The notes beneath the pieces were generated by a model. It did no database searches, was not told the DNA's origin, and worked only from the letters and a program-made list of their open reading frames with translations. Below, one piece after another: positions 26,004-32,110 of a DNA stretch of 32,110 nt. A program made the translations under genes and the position numbers. Source of the stretch: DASTQL01 sp035761805 (GTDB lineage: Bacteria; Actinomycetota; Actinomycetes; Jiangellales; Jiangellaceae). Each line of letters starts with the position of its first letter. The stretch's first letter is position 1. Where the stretch lies: NCBI GenBank assembly GCA_035761805.1, contig DASTQL010000148.1:1-32110 (forward strand), read 5' to 3'.

Positions 26004-26017
26004 GTTACAGTCGCACG
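25987..26017 (+). promoter_or_regulatory. Perfect 20-bp palindromic operator overlapping a leaderless promoter
   Basis: AACCTACGGCGCCGTAGGTT (25987-26006) is perfectly symmetric. Its last T is the first base of TACAGT (26006-26011), a TANNNT -10 that is followed by six bases and ATG 26018. A dimeric repressor, most likely TetR-type judging by arm length and zero spacer, would block RNA polymerase. The left arm and centre lie within the last codons and TAG stop of the upstream gene. Confidence 0.7.
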
Positions 26018-26869
26018 ATGGCCGACCCGGTCGCGTGCTCGTCCGTCGTCCTGCACGGCGACGAGCTCGGCTTCGTCGACGAGGGCACCGGTGCACCGGT
26101 CGTCTTCGTCCACGGCCTGCTCGGCTCGCACCGCGGGTGGGCCCACCTGGTGGCCGACCTCGCCGTGGAGCGACGGGTCGTCGCCCCGGACCTGCTCGGG
26201 CACGGGACCTCGGCGAAGCCGGTCGGCGACTACTCGCTCGGAGCCCACGCGGCGATCCTGCGGGACCTGCTCGACCACCTCGGGATCGACCGGGTGGACC
26301 TCGTGGGGCACTCGCTCGGCGGCGGGATCGCCCTGCAGTTCTGCTATCTCTTCCCCGAGCGAGTCTCTCGTCTCGTGCTGGTCAGCAGCGGCGGACTCGG
26401 CCGGGAGGTGGGCCTGGCGCTCAGGGCGGCGACGCTCCCCGGCGCCGAGCTGGTCATCCCGCTCCTCGCCTCGACCTGGGTGCGCACGCGGGCCGAAGCC
26501 GTGGGCCACCGGCTGGCGCGCGCGGGCCTGCGGCCACGGGCGGACGTGACCGAGGGGTGGCGAGGCTTGGTCTCCCTCGCCGACGCCGAGACCCGGCGAG
26601 CCTTCCTGGCAACCAGCCGCTCGGTGATCGACCCTGGCGGCCAGACCGTCACCGCGGTGCCCCGGCTGTCACTGGTCGCGGAACTGCCCACCCTGCTCGT
26701 CTGGGGGGCGCGGGACCGGATCATCCCGCTGCGGCACGGGATCGCGGCGGCTCAGTCGATCCCGGGCAGCCGGGTCGAGGTGTTCGAGTCGGCGGGCCAC
26801 TTCCCGCACCTGGACGACCCCGACCGCTTCACCCGGGTACTGCTGGACTTCGTCTCCAGGGCGGCGTAG
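26018..26869 (+). CDS. Alpha/beta-hydrolase under palindromic operator control
   Basis: 283 residues. It shows VVFVHGLLGSHRGWAHLV (oxyanion HG), PDLLGHGTSAKPVGDYSLGA, the nucleophile Ser in LVGHSLGGGIALQFCYLFPE, the acid in WGARDRIIPL and the base His in SAGHFPHLDDPDRF. This is a complete catalytic triad of the lipase/C-C-hydrolase-like fold. The long cap (LALRAATLPGAELVIPLLASTW) is hydrophobic, which suggests a lipid or other apolar substrate. The promoter is leaderless and overlaps a perfect 20-bp palindrome, so expression is probably repressed until an inducer appears. No matching regulator gene lies next to it, so the repressor would act from elsewhere. Confidence 0.9.
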   Translation: MADPVACSSVVLHGDELGFVDEGTGAPVVFVHGLLGSHRGWAHLVADLAVERRVVAPDLLGHGTSAKPVGDYSLGAHAAILRDLLDHLGIDRVDLVGHSLGGGIALQFCYLFPERVSRLVLVSSGGLGREVGLALRAATLPGAELVIPLLASTWVRTRAEAVGHRLARAGLRPRADVTEGWRGLVSLADAETRRAFLATSRSVIDPGGQTVTAVPRLSLVAELPTLLVWGARDRIIPLRHGIAAAQSIPGSRVEVFESAGHFPHLDDPDRFTRVLLDFVSRAA

Positions 26870-27043
26870 CTCACCGCGAGGGACGACCCAGCGGCTCATC
26901 CCTTCCGGTGACCATGGGACCACGTCGAGACCACCCTGTGACCGCGCCGCAGAAGAGTACGTCCAGCAGCGCGTACCGAGGATGGAGGCGACGGCCATGC
27001 CACGGAGTCCTGGACGGTCCTCCCGGTCCACGGTGGAGATCGG
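26870..27043. other. Gap upstream of the decayed regulator
   Basis: 174 bases without a gene. The right end (about 26980-27043) probably once encoded the first half of the winged-helix domain of the following SARP-like remnant, but no frame now shows the expected start (FRVLGPLEV-like) and several short frames compete. Nothing else recognised. Confidence 0.4.
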
Positions 27044-27634
27044 GTGCTGCTCGCTCGGCTGGTGGCAGGGGCCGGCCGGACCGTGAGCACCGACGAGCTG
27101 ATCGACACGTTGTGGGGGGAGACGCCGCTACGCGCGGCCGGCAAGACCTTGCAGAACCATGTGCTACGGCTGCGCAAGGCGCTCGAACCCGATCGCGACG
27201 GATCACCGACGCTGCTGGTGACCGACGGGTGCGGCTACCGGCCGGACGACGACGCCATCGACGCGCGGAGGTTCGAGCGGTTGGTCGGACTCGGCCGGAG
27301 GGCCTACCGGGAGGGGCGGATCGAGCCCGCCGCAGCGACCCTGCCCGAACGCCGTCGGCTCCAGATCGCTGGAGGATCGGATGCGGCCGACCTGGATCTC
27401 GGGCGAGCCCGGGAGAGGTCGCCGAGCTGGAGACCGCTGGCCCACGAGCACCCGCTGCGGGAGCGGTTCTGGCAGCTGCTCGTCCTGGCCCTCTACCACG
27501 CCGACCGGCAGGCCGACGCCCTGGCCGCGTGCTCGCGCGCCCGCGATGTGCTCGTCGGGGAGCTCGGCGTCGGTGCTGTCAGGGCGGGCGCGGTGACTGT
27601 GGCTCTGCGGCGTCGCGAACCGCGACTGGCCTGA
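27044..27634 (+). pseudogene. SARP/BTAD-family regulator remnant
   Basis: The frame from GTG 27044 enters midway through the OmpR-type DNA-binding domain (LLARLVAGAGRTVSTDELID, TLWG, then KTLQNHVLRLRKALEP, LLVTDGCGYR). The start of that domain is missing. The BTAD helices are next: ARRFERLVGLGRRAYREGRIEPA is normal, but the stretch that should carry EAALALWRGPAY...LEELRLAALEDR is deleted and scrambled (TLPERRRLQIAGGSDAADLD). Family sequence resumes at HPLRERFWQLLVLALYHADR, QADALAACSRARDVLVGELGV, and the end is again unlike the family (GAVRAGAVTVALRRREPRLA). The frame stays open but about 35-40 residues of the core are gone. SARP regulators usually control secondary metabolism. Confidence 0.75.
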
Positions 27635-27649
27635 CCGCGCTGTGACCAG

Positions 27650-28168
27650 TCAGCCCCAGCCCGGCCCGGGCCCGTCCGCCTCGTCGAAGATCAGCCAGGT
27701 TCGGGTCGCCTTGACTCCGGCCACGTCCTGGATCCGCTCGAGCACCACGTGCCGTAGCGCCGCGTTGTCCGGCGCGCGCACCAGCGCCAAGGCGTCGAAG
27801 TCGCCGCCGACCAGGGCGACGTGCTCCACGTACGGGAGGGTGCGCAGCTGCCGCGACACCTCGCGCCACGCGTTCTGCTCCATCGACAGGAGCACGAAGG
27901 CGCTCGTCCCGAGACCGGCCCGCTCGGGGTCGACCCGGGCACCGAAGCCGGTGATCACCCCGTCGCGGACCAGCCGGTCGACCCGGGCGTAGGCGTTGGC
28001 GCGGGACACGTGCACCCGCTCGGCCAGGGTCCGGATCGATACCCGGCCATCGCGGACGAGCTCGGCCAGCACGGCCCGGTCGACCTCGTCGAGAGGTCTC
28101 GCGGCAGAACGTCCGGTCCGGAAGCCGTGACCAGGCTCACCCTTGGACAGATGGTCGACTTCAGACAC
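27650..28168 (-). CDS. bkdR: AsnC/Lrp-family regulator of the 2-oxoacid dehydrogenase operon
   Basis: 172 residues. The start chosen is GTG 28168 (VSEVDHLSKGEPGHG), the last plausible start before conserved sequence; upstream residues of the open frame look non-coding and run into the divergent gene. The HTH is PLDEVDRAVLAELVRDGRVSIRTLAERVHVSRANAYARVDRLV; the ligand-binding RAM domain follows (GTSAFVLLSMEQNAWREVSRQ, VEHVALVGGDFDALALVR). It is divergent from the E1-alpha gene by 112 bp, as BkdR is in Streptomyces, where an Lrp-type protein controls branched-chain keto-acid breakdown. An imperfect-length site GAATC-N11-GATTC (28174-28194) lies right at its start and may be an operator. It converges with the SARP remnant. 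Confidence 0.88.
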   Translation of the reverse strand: MSEVDHLSKGEPGHGFRTGRSAARPLDEVDRAVLAELVRDGRVSIRTLAERVHVSRANAYARVDRLVRDGVITGFGARVDPERAGLGTSAFVLLSMEQNAWREVSRQLRTLPYVEHVALVGGDFDALALVRAPDNAALRHVVLERIQDVAGVKATRTWLIFDEADGPGPGWG

Positions 28169-28280
28169 CTTGTGAATCCGTTCGTCACTGATTCGGGCCG
28201 AGAGTGGAGAGGTACATCCCAGTGGAGGCAGGATCGGAGAGTCAACCGTACGCAGCGTCGCGCACAGGGGTGGACCCACC

Positions 28281-29477
28281 ATGACCACGCAGGCCGACTC
28301 CCGGACCGGCACCGCCCGCGGACTCGCCCCCGCCGCACCACCCCACATGCGACCGGCCCCCGACGGCACGGCCGCCGCCGCCGCGCGGCTGCTGCCCGCG
28401 GCCGTCCCCGTGCGGTTCCTCGACGACGACGGCGGCCAGGCCCCGGAGGCCGAGCGGGCCGGCTACACCGCCCCCGCCGACGACCTCCTGGTCGAGGCCT
28501 ACCGGCGGATGGTCGTCGGGCGCCGGTTCGACGCCCAGGCGACCGCCCTGACCAAGCAGGGCCGGCTGGCGGTCTACCCGTCCAGCCACGGCCAGGAAGC
28601 CTGCCAGGTCGGTGGGGTGCTGGGCGTGCGCGACACGGACTGGATCTTCCCTACCTACCGCGAGTGCACGGCGCTGGTCGCCCGCGGCCTCGATCCGGTC
28701 GAGGTGCTCACCCTGCTCCGCGGCGACTGGCACTGCGGCTACGACCCGCGGGCCACCTACACCGCCCCGCAGTGCACCCCGCTGTCGACACAGACGCTGC
28801 ACGCCGCCGGCCTGGCCTACGCCGCCCGGCGCCGGGGCGAGGACACCGTCGCACTGGCCTTCGTCGGCGACGGCGCCACCTCGGAGGGCGACTTCCACGA
28901 GGCGCTCAACTTCGCCGCCGTCTTCAAGGCCCCGGTCGTCTTCCTGGTGCAGAACAACGGCTACGCCATCTCCGTACCCCTGGCTAAGCAGACCGCCGCG
29001 CCCTCTCTCGCGTACAAGGGAGTCGGCTACGGCGTGCCCAGCGAACAGGTCGACGGCAACGACCCGGTCGCGGTGCTGGCCGTCCTGCAGCACGCGGTCG
29101 AGCACGCGCGCGCGGGCCGCGGGCCCTACCTCGTCGAGGCCCACACCTACCGCATCGAGGCGCACACCAACGCCGACGACGCCAGTCGCTACCGCGATCG
29201 CAGCGAGGTCGAGGCGTGGGAGCGGCGCGACCCGATCGACCGGCTGGGACGTCACCTCCGGGACCGCGGCCTGCTCGACGACGAGACGGTCGCCGCGGCC
29301 CACGAGGCGGCCGAAGCCTTGGCCGGCAGCCTCCGCGAGCGGATGAACCGCGACCCGCACGTCGACCCGCGCGAGCTGTTCGCCCACGTCTACGCCGAGC
29401 CCACGCCCCAGCTGCGCGAGCAGCTCGGCTGGCTGGAGGAGGAGCTCGCAGCCGAGGGCGAGGAGGGGCAGGGCTGA
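28281..29477 (+). CDS. bkdA: 2-oxoacid (branched-chain) dehydrogenase E1 component, alpha subunit
   Basis: 398 residues from ATG 28281, with a GGGGTGG site about seven bases upstream. The thiamine-diphosphate motif runs from GDGATSEGDFHEALNFAAVF to QNN (residues 196-226). YPSSHGQEACQVG, the DWIFPTYRE segment and the loop YRIEAHTNADDASRYRD are typical of branched-chain-type E1-alpha rather than homodimeric pyruvate E1. It decarboxylates 2-oxo acids from Leu, Ile and Val (or pyruvate) with the beta subunit. The first 60 residues are variable and Ala/Pro-rich. The stop overlaps the beta-subunit ATG (TGATG). Actinobacteria use BkdABC to make branched fatty-acid starters. The choice of branched-chain over pyruvate substrate is inferred from neighbours. 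Confidence 0.93.
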   Translation: MTTQADSRTGTARGLAPAAPPHMRPAPDGTAAAAARLLPAAVPVRFLDDDGGQAPEAERAGYTAPADDLLVEAYRRMVVGRRFDAQATALTKQGRLAVYPSSHGQEACQVGGVLGVRDTDWIFPTYRECTALVARGLDPVEVLTLLRGDWHCGYDPRATYTAPQCTPLSTQTLHAAGLAYAARRRGEDTVALAFVGDGATSEGDFHEALNFAAVFKAPVVFLVQNNGYAISVPLAKQTAAPSLAYKGVGYGVPSEQVDGNDPVAVLAVLQHAVEHARAGRGPYLVEAHTYRIEAHTNADDASRYRDRSEVEAWERRDPIDRLGRHLRDRGLLDDETVAAAHEAAEALAGSLRERMNRDPHVDPRELFAHVYAEPTPQLREQLGWLEEELAAEGEEGQG

Positions 29478-30490
29478 TGGCGCCCACGACGATGGCGCAG
29501 GCGCTCAACCGGGCGCTGCGCGACGCGATGGCCGCCGACGAGTCGGTCGTGATGTTCGGCGAGGACGTGGGCCGACTGGGCGGGGTCTTCCGGGTCACGG
29601 ACGGGATCGCGGCCGACCTCGGCGATGACCGATGCTTCGACACCCCGCTCGCCGAGGCGGGGATCATGGGCTTCGCCGTCGGCATGGCGATGAACGGCTT
29701 CCGGCCCGTCGTCGAGATGCAGTTCGACGCCTTCGCGTACCCCGCGTTCGAGCAGATCACCTCGCACGTCGCCAAGATGCGCAACCGCACCCGCGGCGCG
29801 ATGTCCCTGCCGCTCGTCATCCGCATCCCGTACGCCGGGGGGATCGGCGGCGTCGAGCACCACTGCGACTCGTCGGAGGCGTACTACGCACACACGCCGG
29901 GCCTCAAGGTCGTCACGCCGGCGACACCCGCCGACGCCTACTCCCTGCTCCGCGAGGCGATCGAGGACCCCGACCCGGTTGTCTTCCTCGAGCCCAAGAA
30001 GCTCTACTGGTCCAAGGCCGACCTCGACCTCCCCGCCCGTACCGAGCCGTTCGGGCGCGCCGCCGTACGCCGTCCCGGGAGGGACGCCACGCTCGCCACG
30101 TACGGGTCGATGGTGCCCGTCGCGCTGGAGGCCGCCGAGTCGGCGACGGGCGAGGGCTGGGACCTCGAGGTGCTGGACCTGCGCACCATCGTGCCGCTGG
30201 ACGACGAGACGCTGGTGGAGTCCGTGCGCCGTACGGGGCGGTGCGTGGTCGTCCACGAGGCCGCGGGCTTCGCCGGTGTCGGCGCCGAGGTCGCGGCCCG
30301 CGTACAGGAGCGGTGCTTCCACTCCCTGTACGCGCCGGTGCTGCGAGTGACCGGCTTCGACGTGCCGTACCCGCCCCCGATCGTGGAGCACTCGCACCTG
30401 CCCGGCGTCGACCGCATCCTGGACGCGGTCGCGCGGCTGCAGTGGGACGACGCCCCCGACACCCGCTTCCTCGCGGGGGTCCCGGCGTGA
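29477..30490 (+). CDS. bkdB: 2-oxoacid (branched-chain) dehydrogenase E1 component, beta subunit
   Basis: 337 residues from ATG 29477. Recognisable segments are MAQALNRALRDAMAADESVV, MFGEDVGRLGGVFRVTDG, DTPLAEAGIMGFAVGMAMNG (contains the conserved Glu that activates thiamine diphosphate), RIPYAGGIGGVEHHCDSSEAY, PDPVVFLEPKKLYW, and the C-terminal transketolase domain LDLRTIVPLDDETLVESVRRTGR. Full length. It pairs with the alpha subunit as an alpha2-beta2 tetramer. It is joined by overlap to both neighbours, so all three subunits are translated from one message. Confidence 0.94.
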   Translation: MAPTTMAQALNRALRDAMAADESVVMFGEDVGRLGGVFRVTDGIAADLGDDRCFDTPLAEAGIMGFAVGMAMNGFRPVVEMQFDAFAYPAFEQITSHVAKMRNRTRGAMSLPLVIRIPYAGGIGGVEHHCDSSEAYYAHTPGLKVVTPATPADAYSLLREAIEDPDPVVFLEPKKLYWSKADLDLPARTEPFGRAAVRRPGRDATLATYGSMVPVALEAAESATGEGWDLEVLDLRTIVPLDDETLVESVRRTGRCVVVHEAAGFAGVGAEVAARVQERCFHSLYAPVLRVTGFDVPYPPPIVEHSHLPGVDRILDAVARLQWDDAPDTRFLAGVPA

Positions 30491-31785
30491 CCGCGGTCGA
30501 GGCCGGCCAGGTCTTCCGGCTCCCCGACCTCGGCGAGGGGCTCACCGGAGCCGAGGTCCTGGAGTGGAAGGTCGCGGTTGGCGACCACGTGGCGGTGGAC
30601 CAGGTCGTCGTCGAGGTCGAGACGGCCAAGGCCGCCGTCGAGGTCCCCTGCCCGTACGCGGGGCAGGTCGTCGCCCTGCACGGGGAACCGGGCCAGCACC
30701 TGGCCGTCGGCGACCCGCTGCTGTCGGTGGGGCCCGCGGGCGACGCCGGTGAGACCTTCCGCCGGGAGGAGCGGGCCGGCTCGACACCCCGTCCTGCCGC
30801 GAGCGCCGACGGCTCCGGTGCGGTGCTCGTCGGGTACGGGACGGGGGCCGGGGGCTCGCGGCGACGGCGCCGTCGCGGTGGCGCCGCCGAGGCGAGTGGT
30901 GCCCCGGCTCCGGGATCGGTCCCACTGGCCCCGCGGGTCACCTCTCCGGTCGTCCGTCGGCTGGTCAAGGAGCACGGCCTCGTGCTCTCCCGGCTGACCG
31001 GGAGCGGCCCGGCCGGTGTGGTGCTGCGACGTGACGTCGAGGCCGCCGTCGGCGTGCTCGACGGGACGGAGAGCGCGGTCGGCGCGAGCCCGGCAGACGT
31101 ACGGATCCCGCTCCGGGGTCTGCGGCGCACGGTGGCCGACAAGCTCGCGCGTTCGAGGCGCGAGATTCCCGACGCGACCACCTGGGTCGACGTCGACGCG
31201 ACGGGTCTGGTCGAGGCGCGCCAGGTGTTGCAGGAGGCCTATCCCGACCACCGGATCGGTGTGCTGGCCGTGCTCGCCCGGTTCGTCGTCGCAGGCCTGG
31301 CCAGGCACCCCGAGCTCAACTCCTCGGTCGACACCGAACGTGAGGAGATCATGCAGCACGGCGCCGTGCACCTGGGCTTCGCCGCGCAGACCGACCGGGG
31401 CCTGGTGGTCCCGGTCGTACGCGACGCGCACCAGATGACCCTGGTGGAGCTCGCCGACGAGCTGGCCCGGCTGACCGAGCTGGCGCGCCACGGCCGCCTC
31501 GGCCCGGAGCACCTCACCGGCGGGACGTTCACGCTCAACAACTACGGCGTCTTCGGGGTCGACGGCTCGACACCGATCATCAACCACCCCGAGGCGGCAC
31601 TGCTCGGCGTGGGCCGGATCGTCGACAAGCCATGGGTCGTCGACGGGGCACTGGCCGTGCGCAAGGTCACGCAGCTGTCGCTGACCTTCGATCACCGGGT
31701 CTGCGACGGCGGTGTGGCGGGTGGGTTCCTGCGCTACGTCGCCGATGCTGTCGAGCGTCCGGTCACCCTCCTCGGCGCACTGTGA
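30487..31785 (+). CDS. bkdC: Dihydrolipoamide acyltransferase (E2) of the 2-oxoacid dehydrogenase complex
   Basis: 432 residues from GTG 30487 (GTGA overlap). There is one lipoyl domain, residues 8-85, with lipoylated Lys48 in VEVETAKAAVEV. A linker contains the curious VGYGTGAGGSRRRRRRGG, followed by the E1/E3-binding domain at 147-188 (APRVTSPVVRRLVKEHGL). The catalytic domain, about 200-432, includes LNNYGVFGVDGSTPIINHPE and the active site DHRVCDGG (His403). It moves the acyl group from E1 to CoA. No E3 (dihydrolipoamide dehydrogenase) gene follows, so E3 is shared from elsewhere. Downstream lies only a decayed regulator, so this is the operon end. Confidence 0.95.
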   Translation: MTAVEAGQVFRLPDLGEGLTGAEVLEWKVAVGDHVAVDQVVVEVETAKAAVEVPCPYAGQVVALHGEPGQHLAVGDPLLSVGPAGDAGETFRREERAGSTPRPAASADGSGAVLVGYGTGAGGSRRRRRRGGAAEASGAPAPGSVPLAPRVTSPVVRRLVKEHGLVLSRLTGSGPAGVVLRRDVEAAVGVLDGTESAVGASPADVRIPLRGLRRTVADKLARSRREIPDATTWVDVDATGLVEARQVLQEAYPDHRIGVLAVLARFVVAGLARHPELNSSVDTEREEIMQHGAVHLGFAAQTDRGLVVPVVRDAHQMTLVELADELARLTELARHGRLGPEHLTGGTFTLNNYGVFGVDGSTPIINHPEAALLGVGRIVDKPWVVDGALAVRKVTQLSLTFDHRVCDGGVAGGFLRYVADAVERPVTLLGAL

Positions 31786-31786
31786 C

Positions 31787-31897
31787 CTTGGCCGCCGACC
31801 GCCTGGCCGAGATCGGCTTGCGTGACGGGCTCGGGTGGTGGTGTTCGCGTACGAGAGCGGTCTGGTCGAGGTGGGCGAGCGCGGCATCGGGTGTTGA
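31787..31897 (+). pseudogene. C-terminal remnant of a LuxR/NarL-type response regulator
   Basis: Directly after the E2 stop, one frame reads TLAADRLAEIGLRD. The next frame reads RVVVFAYESGLVEVGERG and ends at TGA 31895-31897. Adding one base near 31826-31830 joins them to IGLRDRARVVVFAYESGLV, the typical last helix and tail of NarL/LuxR regulators (KLGLRDRVQVVVFAYESGLV). Nothing of the rest of the HTH or the receiver is present. It is therefore a short, frameshifted relic left when the gene was deleted or when the bkd operon was joined to it. Confidence 0.55.
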
Positions 31898-32000
31898 CGC
31901 CGGTGGGACCGTGCCGGGGGCGGGGTGGTGGCTGCGGGAGGCGACACTGAACTTTTGAGGTCCGTGCACAGGCCGGGCGCGGCCCCTTCCGGTGGTGTGT

Positions 32001-32023
32001 TCGAACGTCTGTACGATAGTGGG
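32001..32023 (+). promoter_or_regulatory. LexA (SOS) box-like site overlapping a leaderless promoter
   Basis: TCGAACGTCTGTACGA (32001-32016) matches the actinobacterial LexA site TCGAAC-N4-GTTCGA with one mismatch. It overlaps TACGAT (32012-32017), a -10 followed by six bases and ATG 32024. LexA bound here would block the promoter until DNA damage. Confidence 0.6.
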
Positions 32024-32110
32024 ATGGACGTGGGCGCTGTGACCGGCCCGGTGGCGGGGTTGCGGGCGGCGGCCGCCGCGGTGGGCGGGATCCGGGTGGG
32101 GTCGGTGGAC
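32024..32110 (+). CDS. Start of a probable DUF222/HNH endonuclease (13E12-type) gene, cut by window end
   Basis: Twenty-nine codons are visible from ATG 32024: MDVGAVTGPVAGLRAAAAAV followed by GGIRVGSVD. The frame is open to the edge. This Ala-rich N-terminus (an [AV]-x-x-LRAAxxAV helix) resembles the start of DUF222-HNH proteins, which are numerous in Nocardioidaceae. The LexA-box-like promoter supports this, since mycobacterial 13E12-family genes are known SOS members. The HNH motif itself lies beyond the window, so the identity is provisional. Confidence 0.5.
   Translation, partial: MDVGAVTGPVAGLRAAAAAVGGIRVGSVD

Overview
The window is high-GC DNA (roughly 70% G+C by eye) with strongly G/C-ending codons, frequent GTG starts and four-base GTGA/ATGA gene overlaps. 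It is chromosomal DNA of an actinobacterium. Family content and gene order fit the Nocardioidaceae/Propionibacteriales, but the genus is an inference. Much of the left and centre follows an old actinobacterial gene order known from Mycobacterium tuberculosis around Rv3659c-Rv3678A: tadA and ssd divergent from a HAD hydrolase, then acs, a holin-like membrane protein, an EphE-like hydrolase, marP, a NUDIX gene, nth, crp, a metallo-beta-lactamase fold protein, RidA and a small DUF4177 protein.

Layout. 1-2649 (minus): ssd-tadA-tadB of a Tad/Flp-type secretion locus; tadB runs off the edge. 2650-3200: divergent control region with a strong 12-bp inverted repeat. 3201-5101 (plus): HAD-IB phosphatase and a single-pass membrane protein. 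5524-9941 (minus): AlkZ-like DNA glycosylase, degenerate Fic-like protein, two-gene ABC exporter. 10084-14395 (plus): LytS-type kinase, LytTR regulator, small membrane protein and Na+/solute symporter. Here the regulator, the small protein and the symporter all carry disabling lesions, and the symporter is the scar of two tandem paralogues joined by a deletion. 14508-19387 (plus): acs, nhaA, holin-like gene, EphE-like hydrolase lacking its nucleophile. 19410-22041 (minus): nth-NUDIX-marP. 22167-22841: crp. 22884-25130 (minus): DUF4177-RidA-NUDIX-MBL. 25164-26869 (plus): two alpha/beta hydrolases; the second has a perfect 20-bp palindrome overlapping its promoter. 27044-27634: decayed SARP/BTAD regulator. 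27650-31785: AsnC-family regulator divergent from a three-gene branched-chain 2-oxoacid dehydrogenase operon (E1-alpha, E1-beta, E2). 31787-31897: remnant of a LuxR-type regulator. 32001-end: LexA-box-like site and the start of a probable DUF222/HNH (13E12-type) gene.

Themes. (1) Acetate and branched-chain carbon use: acs with a wrecked symporter and LytTR module, and the bkd-type operon. (2) DNA repair and stress: nth, AlkZ-like glycosylase, marP, the SOS-box gene. (3) Three different regulator genes (LytTR, SARP, LuxR) are eroded in 20 kb. (4) At least eight genes show TANNNT followed by 6-8 bases and then the start codon, the arrangement of leaderless actinobacterial transcripts; this fixes several starts. 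No CRISPR array, tRNA, rRNA or insertion sequence was seen.
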